Shown here: one piece after another, positions 43,534 through 54,240 of the stretch
How the letters are laid out: each line of letters opens with the position of its first letter
Numbering within the stretch: position 1 is the first letter of the stretch
DNA from: DATMNR01 sp963702765
Lineage (GTDB): Bacteria > Chloroflexota > Ktedonobacteria > Ktedonobacterales > Ktedonobacteraceae
Direction: 5' to 3'
Assembly: GCA_963702765.1 (NCBI GenBank)
Contig: CAVPEB010000026.1
Location: 68,508-132,507 of the forward strand
Length of the DNA: 64,000 nt
Notes under the pieces: model-generated
Database searches by the model: none
Told to the model about the DNA's origin: nothing
Seen by the model: only the letters and a program-made list of their open reading frames with translations
Position numbers and translations under genes: made by a program

Positions 43534-46089
43534 ATGAAACAGTATACCGTGCAAGAAGCAGCTATGGCCCTCGGCGTAGGTACCCAGACTCTGAATAATT
43601 GGCTCTCACGTGATGGAGGGAATCAATCCTATATCGACCTTCATAATCCACAGCAATATGTGCTTAATCAAGCTCAGGTGGAGCAACTTGCACGTGAGCA
43701 TAATGTATCGCTTCTTGTGCCTCAAGCTTACAATAATGGAGTAGTGCAAGCAGGTATGTCTTCAACTCTTCCTCCCGCTGGAAACAACCAGGTACCACAA
43801 AACAACTTACCCGTTGCTCCAGTCATGCCTCAAGGTAATGGTAGGAGAAACCCTGAAGATATATCTACTGCAGTTCCTCCGCCTGTACCAAACGCAATAG
43901 CGCCAACAAACGTGCCCGATCTTAAGCCGATCCCTTTAGAATCACCCAGTATTTGTATCGGGCGCGCTGGCAATAATACAATCGTATTAAATCACCCACA
44001 GGTATCGAACTATCATGCTCGTCTGGAACGTGGATCAAGTGGTGGCTATCGTATGCTCGATTTAGGGAGCACAAACCATGTCTATGTCAACTCTCGACTT
44101 GTCAGAGCCAGGGAACTCAATCCTGGAGATACCATCCGAATTGGCCCATTTGCATTTACATATACGGGCAATCAACTCATCCAACAGGACAACAGTTTTA
44201 GCATTCGTGTCGATGCCCTTCACCTTAAGAGTACTGGAAAAAGATTTACTACCCTTTTGCATGATATATCAATTGACATACCACCACGTACACTTGTAGC
44301 TCTGGTTGGCAGTTCCGGCGTAGGCAAAACTACCCTGTTGAATGCTTTGAGTGGCCTGAGTCCTGCTCAGAAGGGTGAGGTTCTCTATAATGGACAGGAC
44401 TATTATGACAATCTTGATGTCTATAGTACGCAACTTGGCTATGTGCCCCAGGATGACATCGTCCACAAAGACCTATCTGTCCAGCAAGCTCTTTACTACA
44501 CAGCCAGGATGCGGCTGCCAGGGGATTTTTCACACTCACAGATTAAAGAACGCGTTAACGAGGTGCTTGATGAGGTAGAGATGCGATCCAGGCGCAGGCA
44601 CCTGGTCAGGAGCCTTTCGGGTGGTGAACGCAAGCGAGTTTCTATCGCTCTGGAACTGCTGGCTAATCCTAGCATTTTCTTCCTTGACGAACCTACGGCA
44701 GGTCTTGATCCGGGGTTGGAGCGGAAGATGGTACAACTTCTTCGTAAATTGGCGGATAAGGGGCAAACCATAGTGCTGGTTACGCATGCGACAAATAATG
44801 TCCATTTCTGTGATTATGTTTGTTATATTGCCCGAGGTGGTCGACTGGCATTCTATGGTCCACCTGCAGAAGCGCAGGCCTATTTCGGCACAAACGATTA
44901 TGCCGAAATCTATAATTCACTTGAGCCGACAGATGACAATAAGAATATCCCAAAGCAGGCAGAAGAGAACTTTAAACGCTCTCCTTATTATGAGCGCTTC
45001 GTACGGGAACCACTTAATCGCGAACTAGCGGAATACGAAAACGCGCCACCTCCTCCACCTGTAATCAAACTAGCAAAGCGTGGTCGTCCTTTCAAACAAT
45101 TTTCACTACTCTCCAGGCGATATCTGCATCTACTCTTCAATGATGTAGGTAACCTGATGATATTGTTACTACAGGCGCCTATCATTGGACTTATTCTCTT
45201 CTATCTGGCTAGCGCTGGCACGTTTGCTTCGACAAGTGTTACTACGTGTCCCATACGATCCAATCCAGTAGCCAATACAGGGCAGATTGTTTCATATGAT
45301 TGCCAGCATGTCGTCGACTTGCTCAAAACACCGCAAGGACAAAGTTATGTACAGCAACATGGCCAGACACCGCAACAAGTATTGGAGAGTGCAATAGCAC
45401 CTAATTCTGGTGCAGACGCTCAAACATTGCTATTTATTATGGCTTTTGCTGGTGTGATGTTTGGTTGCCTGAACGGCGTGCGTTCAATTGTCAGAGAGGC
45501 TCCGATTTATCGCAGGGAACGCATGGTGAACCTGGGAATTGCGCCATATATGTTCTCAAAAATCGTTGTTCTGGGCGTTTTCTGCTTATTACAAAGTGCA
45601 ATCCTGGTCTATCTAGTAAACCTCAAGGCTCCATTTCACCAGGGAATTTTCTTACCTGTTCTGGTAGAAGTCTATATCACTATTGCACTCACAACTTTTT
45701 CTGGTTTAATGCTTGGGCTGGCTATCTCGGCTATCGCTCCCAACAGCGACCGTGCTATGAGCTTTATACCACTTGTATTATTACCTGAAGTGATCTTCTC
45801 TGGTATTATTTTCAATCTCAATACACCAATCTTACAAGCATTAGGGGCATTATTTGCTGCCCGTTGGGCGATGGCTGGCCTGGGTTCATCACTAGGTCTA
45901 CATGGTGATAAGCTGGGTGTAGATAATTTCTCCTATCAGAGCACGCACTTTGTTTCGTTAGATCCTGCTACTGCCGTTCCCGGAGCGAGTTTGCACCTCT
46001 TGCTAGTTTGGGGAGCACTCCTGGCTATTATCGTTGTCCTTGGTTTTGTCATTGCGTTCTTCCTCAAACGCAAAGATGTGCATGTATAA
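43534..46089 (+). CDS. ABCG-type exporter fusion: HTH-FHA-ATPase-permease, 851 aa
   Basis: The N-terminus (1-60) looks like a MerR/excisionase helix-turn-helix (YTVQEAAMALGVGTQTLNNWL). A proline-rich linker leads to an FHA domain (about 140-225, CIGRAGNNTIVLNHPQVSNYH), which binds phosphothreonine. The ATPase has Walker A GSSGVGKTTLL near 258, signature LSGGERKRVS near 361 and Walker B FFLDEPTAGLD. The C-terminal half (about 530-850) holds six hydrophobic segments of the ABC2 permease type. FHA-ABC fusions are known in this phylum and imply control by Ser/Thr kinases; the leading HTH on a membrane protein is odd. The substrate is unknown. Confidence 0.9.
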   Translation: MKQYTVQEAAMALGVGTQTLNNWLSRDGGNQSYIDLHNPQQYVLNQAQVEQLAREHNVSLLVPQAYNNGVVQAGMSSTLPPAGNNQVPQNNLPVAPVMPQGNGRRNPEDISTAVPPPVPNAIAPTNVPDLKPIPLESPSICIGRAGNNTIVLNHPQVSNYHARLERGSSGGYRMLDLGSTNHVYVNSRLVRARELNPGDTIRIGPFAFTYTGNQLIQQDNSFSIRVDALHLKSTGKRFTTLLHDISIDIPPRTLVALVGSSGVGKTTLLNALSGLSPAQKGEVLYNGQDYYDNLDVYSTQLGYVPQDDIVHKDLSVQQALYYTARMRLPGDFSHSQIKERVNEVLDEVEMRSRRRHLVRSLSGGERKRVSIALELLANPSIFFLDEPTAGLDPGLERKMVQLLRKLADKGQTIVLVTHATNNVHFCDYVCYIARGGRLAFYGPPAEAQAYFGTNDYAEIYNSLEPTDDNKNIPKQAEENFKRSPYYERFVREPLNRELAEYENAPPPPPVIKLAKRGRPFKQFSLLSRRYLHLLFNDVGNLMILLLQAPIIGLILFYLASAGTFASTSVTTCPIRSNPVANTGQIVSYDCQHVVDLLKTPQGQSYVQQHGQTPQQVLESAIAPNSGADAQTLLFIMAFAGVMFGCLNGVRSIVREAPIYRRERMVNLGIAPYMFSKIVVLGVFCLLQSAILVYLVNLKAPFHQGIFLPVLVEVYITIALTTFSGLMLGLAISAIAPNSDRAMSFIPLVLLPEVIFSGIIFNLNTPILQALGALFAARWAMAGLGSSLGLHGDKLGVDNFSYQSTHFVSLDPATAVPGASLHLLLVWGALLAIIVVLGFVIAFFLKRKDVHV

Positions 46090-46125
46090 CTGAACTAATC
46101 GTTAGATAAGTCTATCCTAAGCGCA

Positions 46126-47493
46126 TTACCCCATAACCCAGGAGAATTTTTTCGGGAAGAGTGCATTAAGTAACACTGCTGCGTTGTTGTTTTCCAGCCT
46201 GACATCTGGGTAGGCATAGCGAAGTTCATCCAGGCTGCGATATCCGAAGAGTAGTTGTAAAAAAACAAGCGCTGGACAACTTGCATCTGCAGTGTTTTTG
46301 TAGACTGGTGCCCGCCATGGTTCAACGCGCGTGATGTGTCCCTTGTCAAAGACTATATGTATTCCATCGCGGAAGAGGTCAAGCGTGAATTCCCCTGTGT
46401 AGAAGGCTGCTGGAGAGTTAGCGAGCCGTTTCTCTAAGACAGGAGTAATATGGCGAATGAATGAATGTACATCTGGAACACGCACGTACCAAGCATAAGG
46501 CGGTTCATAGAACGGGGCCAAGGTCTCCCCAAGCACCTCATAAACAGGATGTTGGCTACCAAGGAAGAAACTTATTTCATCTAACGGTGGAACATCAGAA
46601 CCAACTGCTGGTATCTGCATCCCATATGTTTGCAGGGCCCGCAAAAGTGATGGAACTACTTCATGCCAACTGACACCTTCTGCGATGTCCAGTGCATAAA
46701 CGTGGAGACCTTTGCCACGGCGTCTGATGGCAAGCAACAAATACCCCTGAACTTTGCCTTCGTTATCAACGATCATTCTCACGCACATATTCTTACCACT
46801 GACGCTCGGATTAGGATCTTCTTCGATGTGGTAGCGCCAGAATCGTTCCGAGGTGATGTTCCAGATCATGCTCGACGAACGCTGGCGATTGTACAAATCT
46901 ATTAACAAAGGAATGTCTTCTGATGTCGCTATTCTTAAGGAATATGGCTCAGGAGCAGACTCTTTTGCTTTTGGAATAAGTGAAAGGTAAGTTACCCTGC
47001 GTCCTTCTAATTCCAGCGCATACTCGTAGCCAAATTGACGATAAAAGTATGAAATGCCTGTAATTGCCTGTGCAAGATGTCCTTCCGCTTCACTCCGTGC
47101 GTGCAACATCTCAAATAGCTTGCGTATGAGTCCGCGATTACGATAATCAGGGTGGGTAACAACAAATTCTGGTTGCCCAACTCGAAAAGCAATACCTTCA
47201 TACTCCCATTCCAGTCGCCAGAGGCATGTACAAGCAACCAGCGTATTGCCCTCTTTTGTTGTGTCCTCTATCACTGAGTAGTCTCCAGGTCCCATAAATG
47301 GAAAGTTCCCACTCGTATGGCGGCGCACAGCCTCTATCGCATTAATATTGAGCGGTTCGACTTCTCTATCACGAAAGACGAATCCGCACAACTGGGCAAT
47401 ATGTTCTGTATCATCTGGAGTAGACCAACGCTGAAGAAGTCCCCCACCTAACTCGCGACGATAGCTAGCTGAGGCGGCTGGATGTGAAGCCAT
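46126..47493 (-). CDS. Eis-like GNAT acetyltransferase with C-terminal sterol-carrier-like domain, 455 aa
   Basis: The N-terminal GNAT domain has the acetyl-CoA motif VVTHPDYRNRGLIRKLFE near residue 110 and HARSEAEGHLAQAITG. A second, atypical GNAT-like part follows (about 185-330), and the C-terminus (about 340-455) resembles the SCP2-like domain of Eis proteins, with a predicted terminal helix. Eis enzymes acetylate aminoglycosides or other amines as hexamers. The gene converges with the FHA-ABC exporter gene. Resistance or detoxification would suit its neighbours, but the substrate is not shown. Confidence 0.85.
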   Translation of the reverse strand: MASHPAASASYRRELGGGLLQRWSTPDDTEHIAQLCGFVFRDREVEPLNINAIEAVRRHTSGNFPFMGPGDYSVIEDTTKEGNTLVACTCLWRLEWEYEGIAFRVGQPEFVVTHPDYRNRGLIRKLFEMLHARSEAEGHLAQAITGISYFYRQFGYEYALELEGRRVTYLSLIPKAKESAPEPYSLRIATSEDIPLLIDLYNRQRSSSMIWNITSERFWRYHIEEDPNPSVSGKNMCVRMIVDNEGKVQGYLLLAIRRRGKGLHVYALDIAEGVSWHEVVPSLLRALQTYGMQIPAVGSDVPPLDEISFFLGSQHPVYEVLGETLAPFYEPPYAWYVRVPDVHSFIRHITPVLEKRLANSPAAFYTGEFTLDLFRDGIHIVFDKGHITRVEPWRAPVYKNTADASCPALVFLQLLFGYRSLDELRYAYPDVRLENNNAAVLLNALFPKKFSWVMG

Positions 47494-47578
47494 TGTTTAT
47501 ATTCCTCTGTCTTCTATTCATTATGCTGGGGGAATTGTAGAAGGGTGTTGAGAGCGTGTCAAGCGAGTTTGCATGGGT

Positions 47579-49392
47579 CTATGGGAACTGACGTTGATAC
47601 AATTCAGCGTAGCGCCCACCTAATGCCAGTAACTCGTCATGGGTACCTCGTTCGACAATTTGTCCCTGATCGACTACAAGCACCAGATCGGCGTCGCGCA
47701 CCGTCGAAAGGCGGTGCGCGATAATAAATGATGTGCGACCATTAAGCAGTTTCTTCAACGCATTCTGAATTAAGCTTTCAGTATACGTATCGATGTTAGA
47801 TGTTGCTTCGTCCAATATCAAAATGCGAGCATCTGCCAGCACCGTACGGGCAAAAGCAATCAACTGTCTCTGACCCTGGCTCAGTCCGGTTCCACGTTCA
47901 CCCAGCTTAGTCTTGTAGCCGTCAGGCAGGGAAAGAATGAAATCATGTACACTTACTGCTTTAGCAGCTTCTTCCACTTCGGCATCTGTGGCATCAAGGC
48001 GTCCATAACGAATATTATCGGCTACTGTGCCTGAGAATAGAAAAGTGTCCTGCTGGACAAAGCCAATTTGCCGACGCAGACTTGCAAGCGTTACATCGCT
48101 TGTATCAAATCCATCAATCAGCATCTTACCGCTTGTGACATCATAGAAACGAGGAATCAGGTTGACCATAGTGGATTTACCGGCGCCTGTTTCTCCAACG
48201 AGCGCTATTGTCTGACCCTGCCTGGCAATCAAGTTTATATCACGTAGCACCAGGTTTGTGGGATCAGGTTTGGCTGCATAGCTGAAATTGACATGGTCGA
48301 AAACGACGCGACCTTCTATAGGTGGTAGTACCTGTGCATTGGGACTATCTTTCTGTTGAAGAGGTGTATCAATCAGATCAAAGATGCGTTCAGCACCAGC
48401 GAATGCGCTTTGCATCTGTGTATAAATATTGCTGATAATCTGGATAGGACGGAAGAATTGCTGCACGTAAATGAAGAAAGCTACTACAATTCCAACTTGA
48501 AGCTTGTTATTGACGACCAACCAGCCACCGAATGCTGCTACGATGACTGTCGCCAGTGTACTTAGCATATCAATCGATGGTGTAAATGCTGAAGTTACAA
48601 TAACCGCTTGTACATTTACATCTCGATTTGCCGCGTTATGTTCGGCGAAGTGCTGAATATTTGCCTCTGTTCGATTATATGCCTGGGCTACACGTACTCC
48701 AGCTAGCTCTTCTTCTAATTCTGAAGAGACGATACCAAGCACAGTGCGAGTTTTACGAAAGGCAACGCCAGAACGTCGAGCAAATAACACTGTGACCCAG
48801 ATCATAACAGGCAAAACAAGAAAGCTGGCCGCTGCAAGAGGCAAACTCAATACCATCATAGCTATGATGATACCTACCAGCGAGAACACACTGCCGATGA
48901 CTTGCGTAATACCCTGGCTGAGTAATTGATTGATTGTCTGGATATCATTTACCAGGCGCGACATCAAATCACCTGCTTTGTTCTGGTCAAAAAATACCAG
49001 TGGAAGCGATTGAATTTTATCGAATATCTGGACCCGTAGTTGGGCAAGAAATCTCTGTCCGACCCAACCAATCAAATATCCTTGACCTGATTGTGCCACT
49101 AGTCCGACTAGATAAACGCCAAGTAGGAGAAGCATCGTTTTGGTCAGACCTTGGAAGATCTTTTTGTGTAATATTCATATCGATTGCGCGAGCAATGAGT
49201 GCTGGGCCAATTGCCTGTACAAGAGCCGTGATGATAACCAGTACTAGTGCACCCATCAGTTGCATGCGGAAGGGCGTGAGATAGCGCAGCAATCTAAGTA
49301 GCAGTGCACCGCTTTGAATTCGCTCCCGTCCCATCTGCTCTTTCTGAACCATAAATATGGGCAATCTGATCCGCACTTACTCGCTGATTCAT
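47579..49392 (-). CDS. ABC exporter half-transporter, second subunit (frameshifted)
   Basis: A fused permease-ATPase half-transporter of about 600 aa. Six membrane segments lie in the first 320 residues, then Walker A GETGAGKST, signature GLSQGQRQL, Walker B ILILDEATS and H-loop IAHRLST. The signature LSQGQ is slightly non-standard. The frame breaks near 49110, repaired by removing one base. The best start, ATG 49392 with CGGAGAAAAT before it, is also one base out of frame with the body, implying another insertion before 49340. It begins 27 bp after its partner gene, and the two probably form a heterodimeric multidrug-type exporter. Confidence 0.87.
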
Positions 49393-49419
49393 ATTTTCTC
49401 CGTGAAAAGATAAAAACGC

Positions 49420-51166
49420 TTATGCAATAGCTACTTCTTTCTCATTTACCAGTTGTGACTCGAGTAGTTCAGCATATTCACAACTGGTTCGCAGCAACTC
49501 TTCGTGCGTTCCCTGTGCTATGAGCCGTCCGCCTTCTATGAGTAAGATCAGGTCTGCATTGCGAACAGTGCTAATCCGTTGAGCAATTATGAAAGATGTG
49601 CGGTTTTCCATCAAGGTTTGTAAGGCTTGCTGAATTTGAAATTCTGTCTCCGCATCTACCGCTGATGTACTGTCATCTAAAATTAATATCGAAGGATTGA
49701 GTAGAAGGGCGCGTGCGATGGCAATACGTTGTTTCTGGCCACCGCTTAACCCGACACCACGCTCACCTACGACTGTTTCATAGCCAGTAGGAAAACTGGT
49801 AATAAACGCATGTGCCTGAGCAGCTTTTGAGGCGGATTCGATCTCGTCCTGGGTCGCGCCTGGACGGCCATACGCGATATTTTCTCGTATCGTACCGCTA
49901 AAAAGATTTGTCTCTTGAAGTACAATTCCAATTTGTGAGCGCAAACTTACCAGTGTCACATCGCGCACATCATATTCATCGACCATCACTCTCCCATCTG
50001 TGACATCGTAAAAACGTGGGATTAAATTGATGATAGAGGATTTGCCCGAACCAGTTTTTCCCAGAATTGCCACTGTCTGGCCTGGTTGTGTGACGAAGGA
50101 GACATTGGTCAGTGTCTTGATCTCGCTGCCTGCATAACGAAAAGAAACATCTTCGAATTCGACACGTCCATGGAGATGGGTCAAAGCAATAGCATCAGGT
50201 TTATCTGATACATCGATTGGAGCATCGATTACCTCGAACACACGGTGAGCAGAAGCGGCTGACTGTGTTATTGATGTTAGTGTGCTGCCAAGAACGAAAA
50301 CAGGCAAGAGCAAGTAGGACAGATATGAGTTGAAAGCAACTAATTCACCAATATTAAGCTGTCCTCCGATTACCTGAGCGCCGCCAAACCAGATGACAGC
50401 CAATGTACCAAGATTGGCAATGAAAAAGATAAGTGGAAAAGACAAAGATGTGCCTCGCACAATTGCCAGATTCTCTTGCAGTAAGTCATCGTTTGCGCTT
50501 CGATAACGTGCTACTTCATATGGCTCTCGCACAAAGGCTTTAATTACTCGTACTCCTGCCAGATTTTCCTGAAGAATGGTATTGAGGTTGCCTAGCTTTT
50601 GTTGTACCAGGCGGAAGCGCGGCCCTATTCGACGTAGAAAAAATAAGAAGATAGTCAGAATAGCTGGAACTATTGTTAACACAATGATTGCCAAACGCCA
50701 GCTAGTAAGAAGCAAAATGATTGCACTTCCTAATAACATTACTATCGCATTCACGAGTTGTAACAGTCCATTACCGGTGAAGTTGCGCACAGTATCTACA
50801 TCACTCGTGACGCGAGTCATCAATTGTCCCGTCTGCGCCTGATCATGGTAGCTAAAGCTCAGATTTTCAAGGTGAGCGAAAATGGCGTTACGCATCTCAT
50901 ACGCTGCGCTTTGTGAGGCTTTCTCGCTCCAAAATCCTTGCGTGAAAGTAAAGAGGTTACGAATGCCTGCTACAAGCAGTAGGAGCAGTGAGGCATAGAA
51001 GAATCACACTGAGGTTGCTGGCACTTATACCGCGATTAATGAGCACCTGTAAAATCTGTGGAGTAATTAAGCTCGTTAGTGTTACAACCAGTAAACTGGT
51101 AAAGGCTCCTAGTGTTACAGTCCAGTACTGTCGCAAATATCCGAGTGCTCTCCACAGATCACCCAT
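49420..51166 (-). CDS. ABC exporter half-transporter, first subunit (frameshifted)
   Basis: A permease-ATPase half-transporter of about 580 aa. Membrane segments begin at WTVTLGAFTSLLVVTL. The ATPase has Walker A GKTGSGKSS, signature GLSGGQKQRIAIARA and Walker B ILILDDSTSAVD. The Walker B is followed by Asp instead of the catalytic Glu, which is typical of the degenerate site in heterodimeric exporters; the partner has Glu. One extra base near 51000 breaks the frame between SVIL and FYASLLLLLVAGIRN. AAAGGCGGG precedes ATG 51166, and the 9-bp array at 51209-51280 lies immediately upstream. Confidence 0.88.
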
Positions 51167-51208
51167 CGCGTCCCGCCTTTCAAAAGCATAGTTTCAGCTA
51201 GCGGTGGT

Positions 51209-51280
51209 ATTTGTCACATATGCATCAGTTGTAGCAGTTGTAACACTTGTAACACTTGTAACGAATGTATCACTTGTAAC
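51209..51280. repeat. Eight tandem 9-bp units, consensus GTTACAAGT (minus strand)
   Basis: On the plus strand the units are ATTTGTCAC, ATATGCATC, AGTTGTAGC, AGTTGTAAC, ACTTGTAAC, ACTTGTAAC, GAATGTATC and ACTTGTAAC. Read toward the ABC exporter genes this is GTTACAAGT with the same TACAA core and register as the array at 11369-11467. It ends 42 bp before the exporter start codon. Confidence 0.85.
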
Positions 51281-51319
51281 AGGCTTTTCTACTAGCACAT
51301 TAGATGTAAGCACAGCCTG

Positions 51320-52043
51320 TTACAGGGTAATGAAACCTCTGCGGACTCCTCGACTCACAGCGTCCGTGCGGCTACTTGCTCCTAGTTTAGCATATATTGA
51401 AGAGACATGAAATTTGACGGTGTGTTCACTGATTTGTAGCCTGCGTGCAATCAGTTTATTGGGCAATCCTCGACTGAGCAATTCCAAAACTTCGCGTTCC
51501 CGAACTGTAAGCGCTTCATCTGGTAAAACAACATTAATGTTGTCTAGCTCAAAATCACTTGAAATATAGGGATTGCCTTCACGATCGTGCGTGATGACGT
51601 ACCTCCAATTGACGGACGTCTTGCTCTAGTGCGTGCTTACCTGGTCGCAATGCATGATTATTCGGCTGTGTATCATACATATTCGGAATTACTCGTAGGC
51701 CATGAGCAGCAGCCATCACAGCTACTTGAAGCTGTGCTGTAGAAGCGTCGGGCTGCACAACTCCCCAACCTTGAGGCGAGAGCGTGTTTAGTCTGGCCGG
51801 AAGTCGAATATTGTTGCTGGATAATACCACAAGAGCAGGTGTAGTACCTTCTGCAACATGGCGTTGCAGGTCATCCAGTAACTCTTCCTCGGCTAAAACG
51901 ATAACATCGATTTCAGATAGCTCGATGGTTGACCCGGCCAGCATTGCAGCCTCGCCAACCACCTGCATATCTTGATGTGTCAGTATCGTGCTCAAACCCA
52001 CGCGCATCATCGGTGTTGGTGCGATGACGAAAACGCGTATCAT
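51320..52043 (-). CDS. LuxR/NarL-type response regulator (one frameshift)
   Basis: The receiver-like N-terminus starts MIRVFVIAPTPMMRVGLSTIL. The usual phosphoacceptor region reads IDVIVLAEEELL, without a clear Asp at the expected place, so phosphorylation may be lost. After an extra base near 51597 the frame continues through GNPYISSDF to a LuxR helix-turn-helix (LTVREREVLELLSRGL, KLIARRLQISEHTVKFH). The total is about 240 aa. The start overlaps the protease gene stop as ATGA, so regulator and proteases are translationally coupled. An atypical receiver controlled by something other than phosphorylation is plausible. Confidence 0.83.
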
Positions 52044-52980
52044 GCAGCCTGCTCCTGTGTTCGTAACGCTACTTCAATTTCCTGTAGTTTGCCACCTCGT
52101 AACACTCTCATCCGTACCGATTTCTTGGAACTGCTCTGGGCTAACACTGACCGTAAGGTTGCCGCGTCACTCAAAGCTGTGTTCTCAATGTCAATGAGTA
52201 CATCACCGACAAGTAGATCTGCCTGCTCTGCGAGTCCTCCTGCAATGATACCTACCACAAGCAGGCCCAACGTTTGTTCGTTTGCTAGCGCGTGACGTAT
52301 ATCGGATGGCAATTCGGTAGGCTGTATTTGCACACCGAGAGTAATGCGCGCCTGAGGTAACTGCGCTATCCAGGTGCTGACGAAGTACTTGGGATAGCAA
52401 CTGAAAGATCTCCGCCCATGATCATGGCGTTGATACCGATAACTTGACCCAGCGCATTCAGCAGTGGGCCACCAGAATTACCCGGTGCGAGCCGCACATC
52501 AGACTTGATGTACTCCAACTGCCTGTTGCTGTTGCGCATCTTCACTTTACTCAAAGCACTGACGATGCCTGCAGTAACGACACCACGCTGACCCCAGGGG
52601 TGTCCTATAGCGAAAACTAATTCGCCAACGCGCAACTTCGTAGAATCAGCCACAGGTATTGCTGTCAGATGGTCTGCTGGAACTTTGAGTAATGCCAGGT
52701 CAAGTGTTGGATCACTATCAACAATCTGTGCTTCAAATACTTGACCATCTCGTAGTTCTACCAGAGTTTTCGATCCTGTGTGGGCAACAACATGGTGGTT
52801 TGTAATAATGCCACCATTTGTTTGCCAAATCACGCCTGTCCCTGCTCCACGATCTCCTCTACGCACCTGTACAACGCTAGCCTGAGCCTGTTCGATCATC
52901 TCCCCAAGGCCGGAAGAAAAAGCATTGTTCAGTATTGATAGGGACAATCCCTGTGGTTGTCCCGCTTCTGTTGTTGTCAT
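52040..52980 (-). CDS. Trypsin-like serine protease with PDZ domain, HtrA/S1C family (one frameshift)
   Basis: A protease of about 313 aa when one missing base near 52385 is restored (AIPS[H]FVSTWIAQLP). The triad is complete: His63 in TNHHVVAH, Asp94 in PTLDLALL and Ser169 in APGNSGGPL. A PDZ domain follows (GLLVVGIIAGGLAEQADLLVGD). There is no signal peptide or membrane anchor, so it probably acts in the cytoplasm, unlike most HtrA proteins. It lies between a second such gene and a response regulator, all in one operon. The frame error here is a one-base loss, unlike most in this window. Confidence 0.87.
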
Positions 52981-52996
52981 GTGTTTTACCCTTAGT

Positions 52997-53909
52997 TAGC
53001 TTCGCTGACCAACTGTTACCTGTAATGTCTGGATTTTGCCGCCACGGTTGACTGTAACTCGGAATAGTTTTTCCAACACGATCACCTGAAAGGAGCGAGC
53101 GTAGATCTTCTGCATCCTTTAGTGGATGGTTATCCAGTGCTACCAGAATATCTCCAAGCATCAATCCACCTTTTTGAGCAGGGCTCCCCTCGTCAACCTG
53201 CACAATAAGCAAGCCATGATCCTCTGCTCTGCCATCACGTTGTGCCTCAGGTAACTGCACCAATTGGCTGCTAATGCCCAGATATCCCCGTTTAATAAAG
53301 CCCTGTTGTGCCAGCGTGTCAGCGATATCCCAGGCGATATGCGCCGGGATAGCCAGTGTTGCGCTACTTACCAGCCCCGTAGTCGTTATTCCCAACACAG
53401 ATCCCTGGGTATCAATGAGAGGACCACCCGAGAATCCGGGATAAGGAATCGCATCGGTTCGAATGTATCGTTCAAGCGTCGCTCCCTGTGGCATGCGAAT
53501 TGGGCCACCAACAGCGCTGACAATACCAACACTTGCCATTGGTCCTTCATTCGGTGATCGATCCCACTGCCAGCACAAGTTGACCAACTCGCGCTTGCTC
53601 AGTTGCTTTTGCAGCAGCGTTGATTCCAAGATTAGCAACTCGTAATAGTGCCAGGTCTGTTCCCAGATCTCGTCCAGCAAATTGCGCAGGGAGAGTACGC
53701 TTATCATGTGTCTCGATCGTTAGATCATCTTCGCGCTCGAGTACATGATCTGCTGTTAAAACCAGATCCTGCGCATAGACGATGCCACTTGCCGGGCGTC
53801 CTTGACGTCCATTCACGAGTACCAATGTTGAACTAACATGCTCAACAGCATCAGCCATCTGATTTGAGAGCAAGCTAGCAATGTTCTTTTCAGTAAGTGT
53901 TTGTTCCAT
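52997..53909 (-). CDS. Trypsin-like serine protease with PDZ domain, second HtrA-like paralogue (two frameshifts)
   Basis: About 303 aa after removing extra bases near 53565 (LAVG then RSPNEGP) and 53068 (VGKTI then RVTVNRGG). The triad residues are His55 in LTADHVLE, Asp85 in DLGTDLALL and Ser in YPGFSGGPL. The PDZ domain covers GLLIVQVDEGSPAQKGGLMLGD to the end QVTVGQRS. I choose ATG 53909 because AGAAGG lies before it; the longer upstream frame crosses a repeat. No signal peptide is seen. It is the first gene of a unit protease-protease-regulator, 16 bp before the next start. Confidence 0.86.
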
Positions 53910-53937
53910 AGTGCCTTCTTTTCTCGTAACTATCAGC

Positions 53938-54010
53938 AGGGTTTCCAAAGGGTGTAGCCTCTTGGCGGGGTGTACCCCGCTTTTCTCTCTCCCCGCCGCC
54001 GAAGGCGGCA
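53938..54010 (+). repeat. Three-hairpin intergenic repeat, short variant
   Basis: The GCGGGGTGTACCCCGC stem and the GCCGCCGAAGGCGGC stem are perfect; the first hairpin is weak. Unlike most other copies it points away from the adjacent gene, whose start lies 28 bp away on the minus strand. Confidence 0.68.
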
Positions 54011-54168
54011 TAATTGAAAATAAGCCTGGATAATTACCTTTGTTCTTGAGTCCTCTACAAGTAAGGACAATCTCTACACAAACTATAAGCCAGAATCAAA
54101 CAATTCGCACCGTAGATTCGACTAGTAAATCCCCTGGAAAAATGACCAGTCAGGAGACAAAAATTGAC

Positions 54169-54231
54169 AGCATCAAAAAGGCCAGGTGAAGTACGTTTAT
54201 TAAACGTACTTCACCTGGCCTTTTTGATGCT
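54169..54231. terminator. Perfect 31-bp hairpin terminator
   Basis: The arms 54169-54199 and 54201-54231 are fully complementary around a single central base. They include CAAAAAGGCCAGGTG and its complement, giving T5 tracts on both strands. It lies 9 bp beyond the stop of the minus-strand gene at 54241. Confidence 0.8.
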
Positions 54232-54240
54232 AACCTTATC

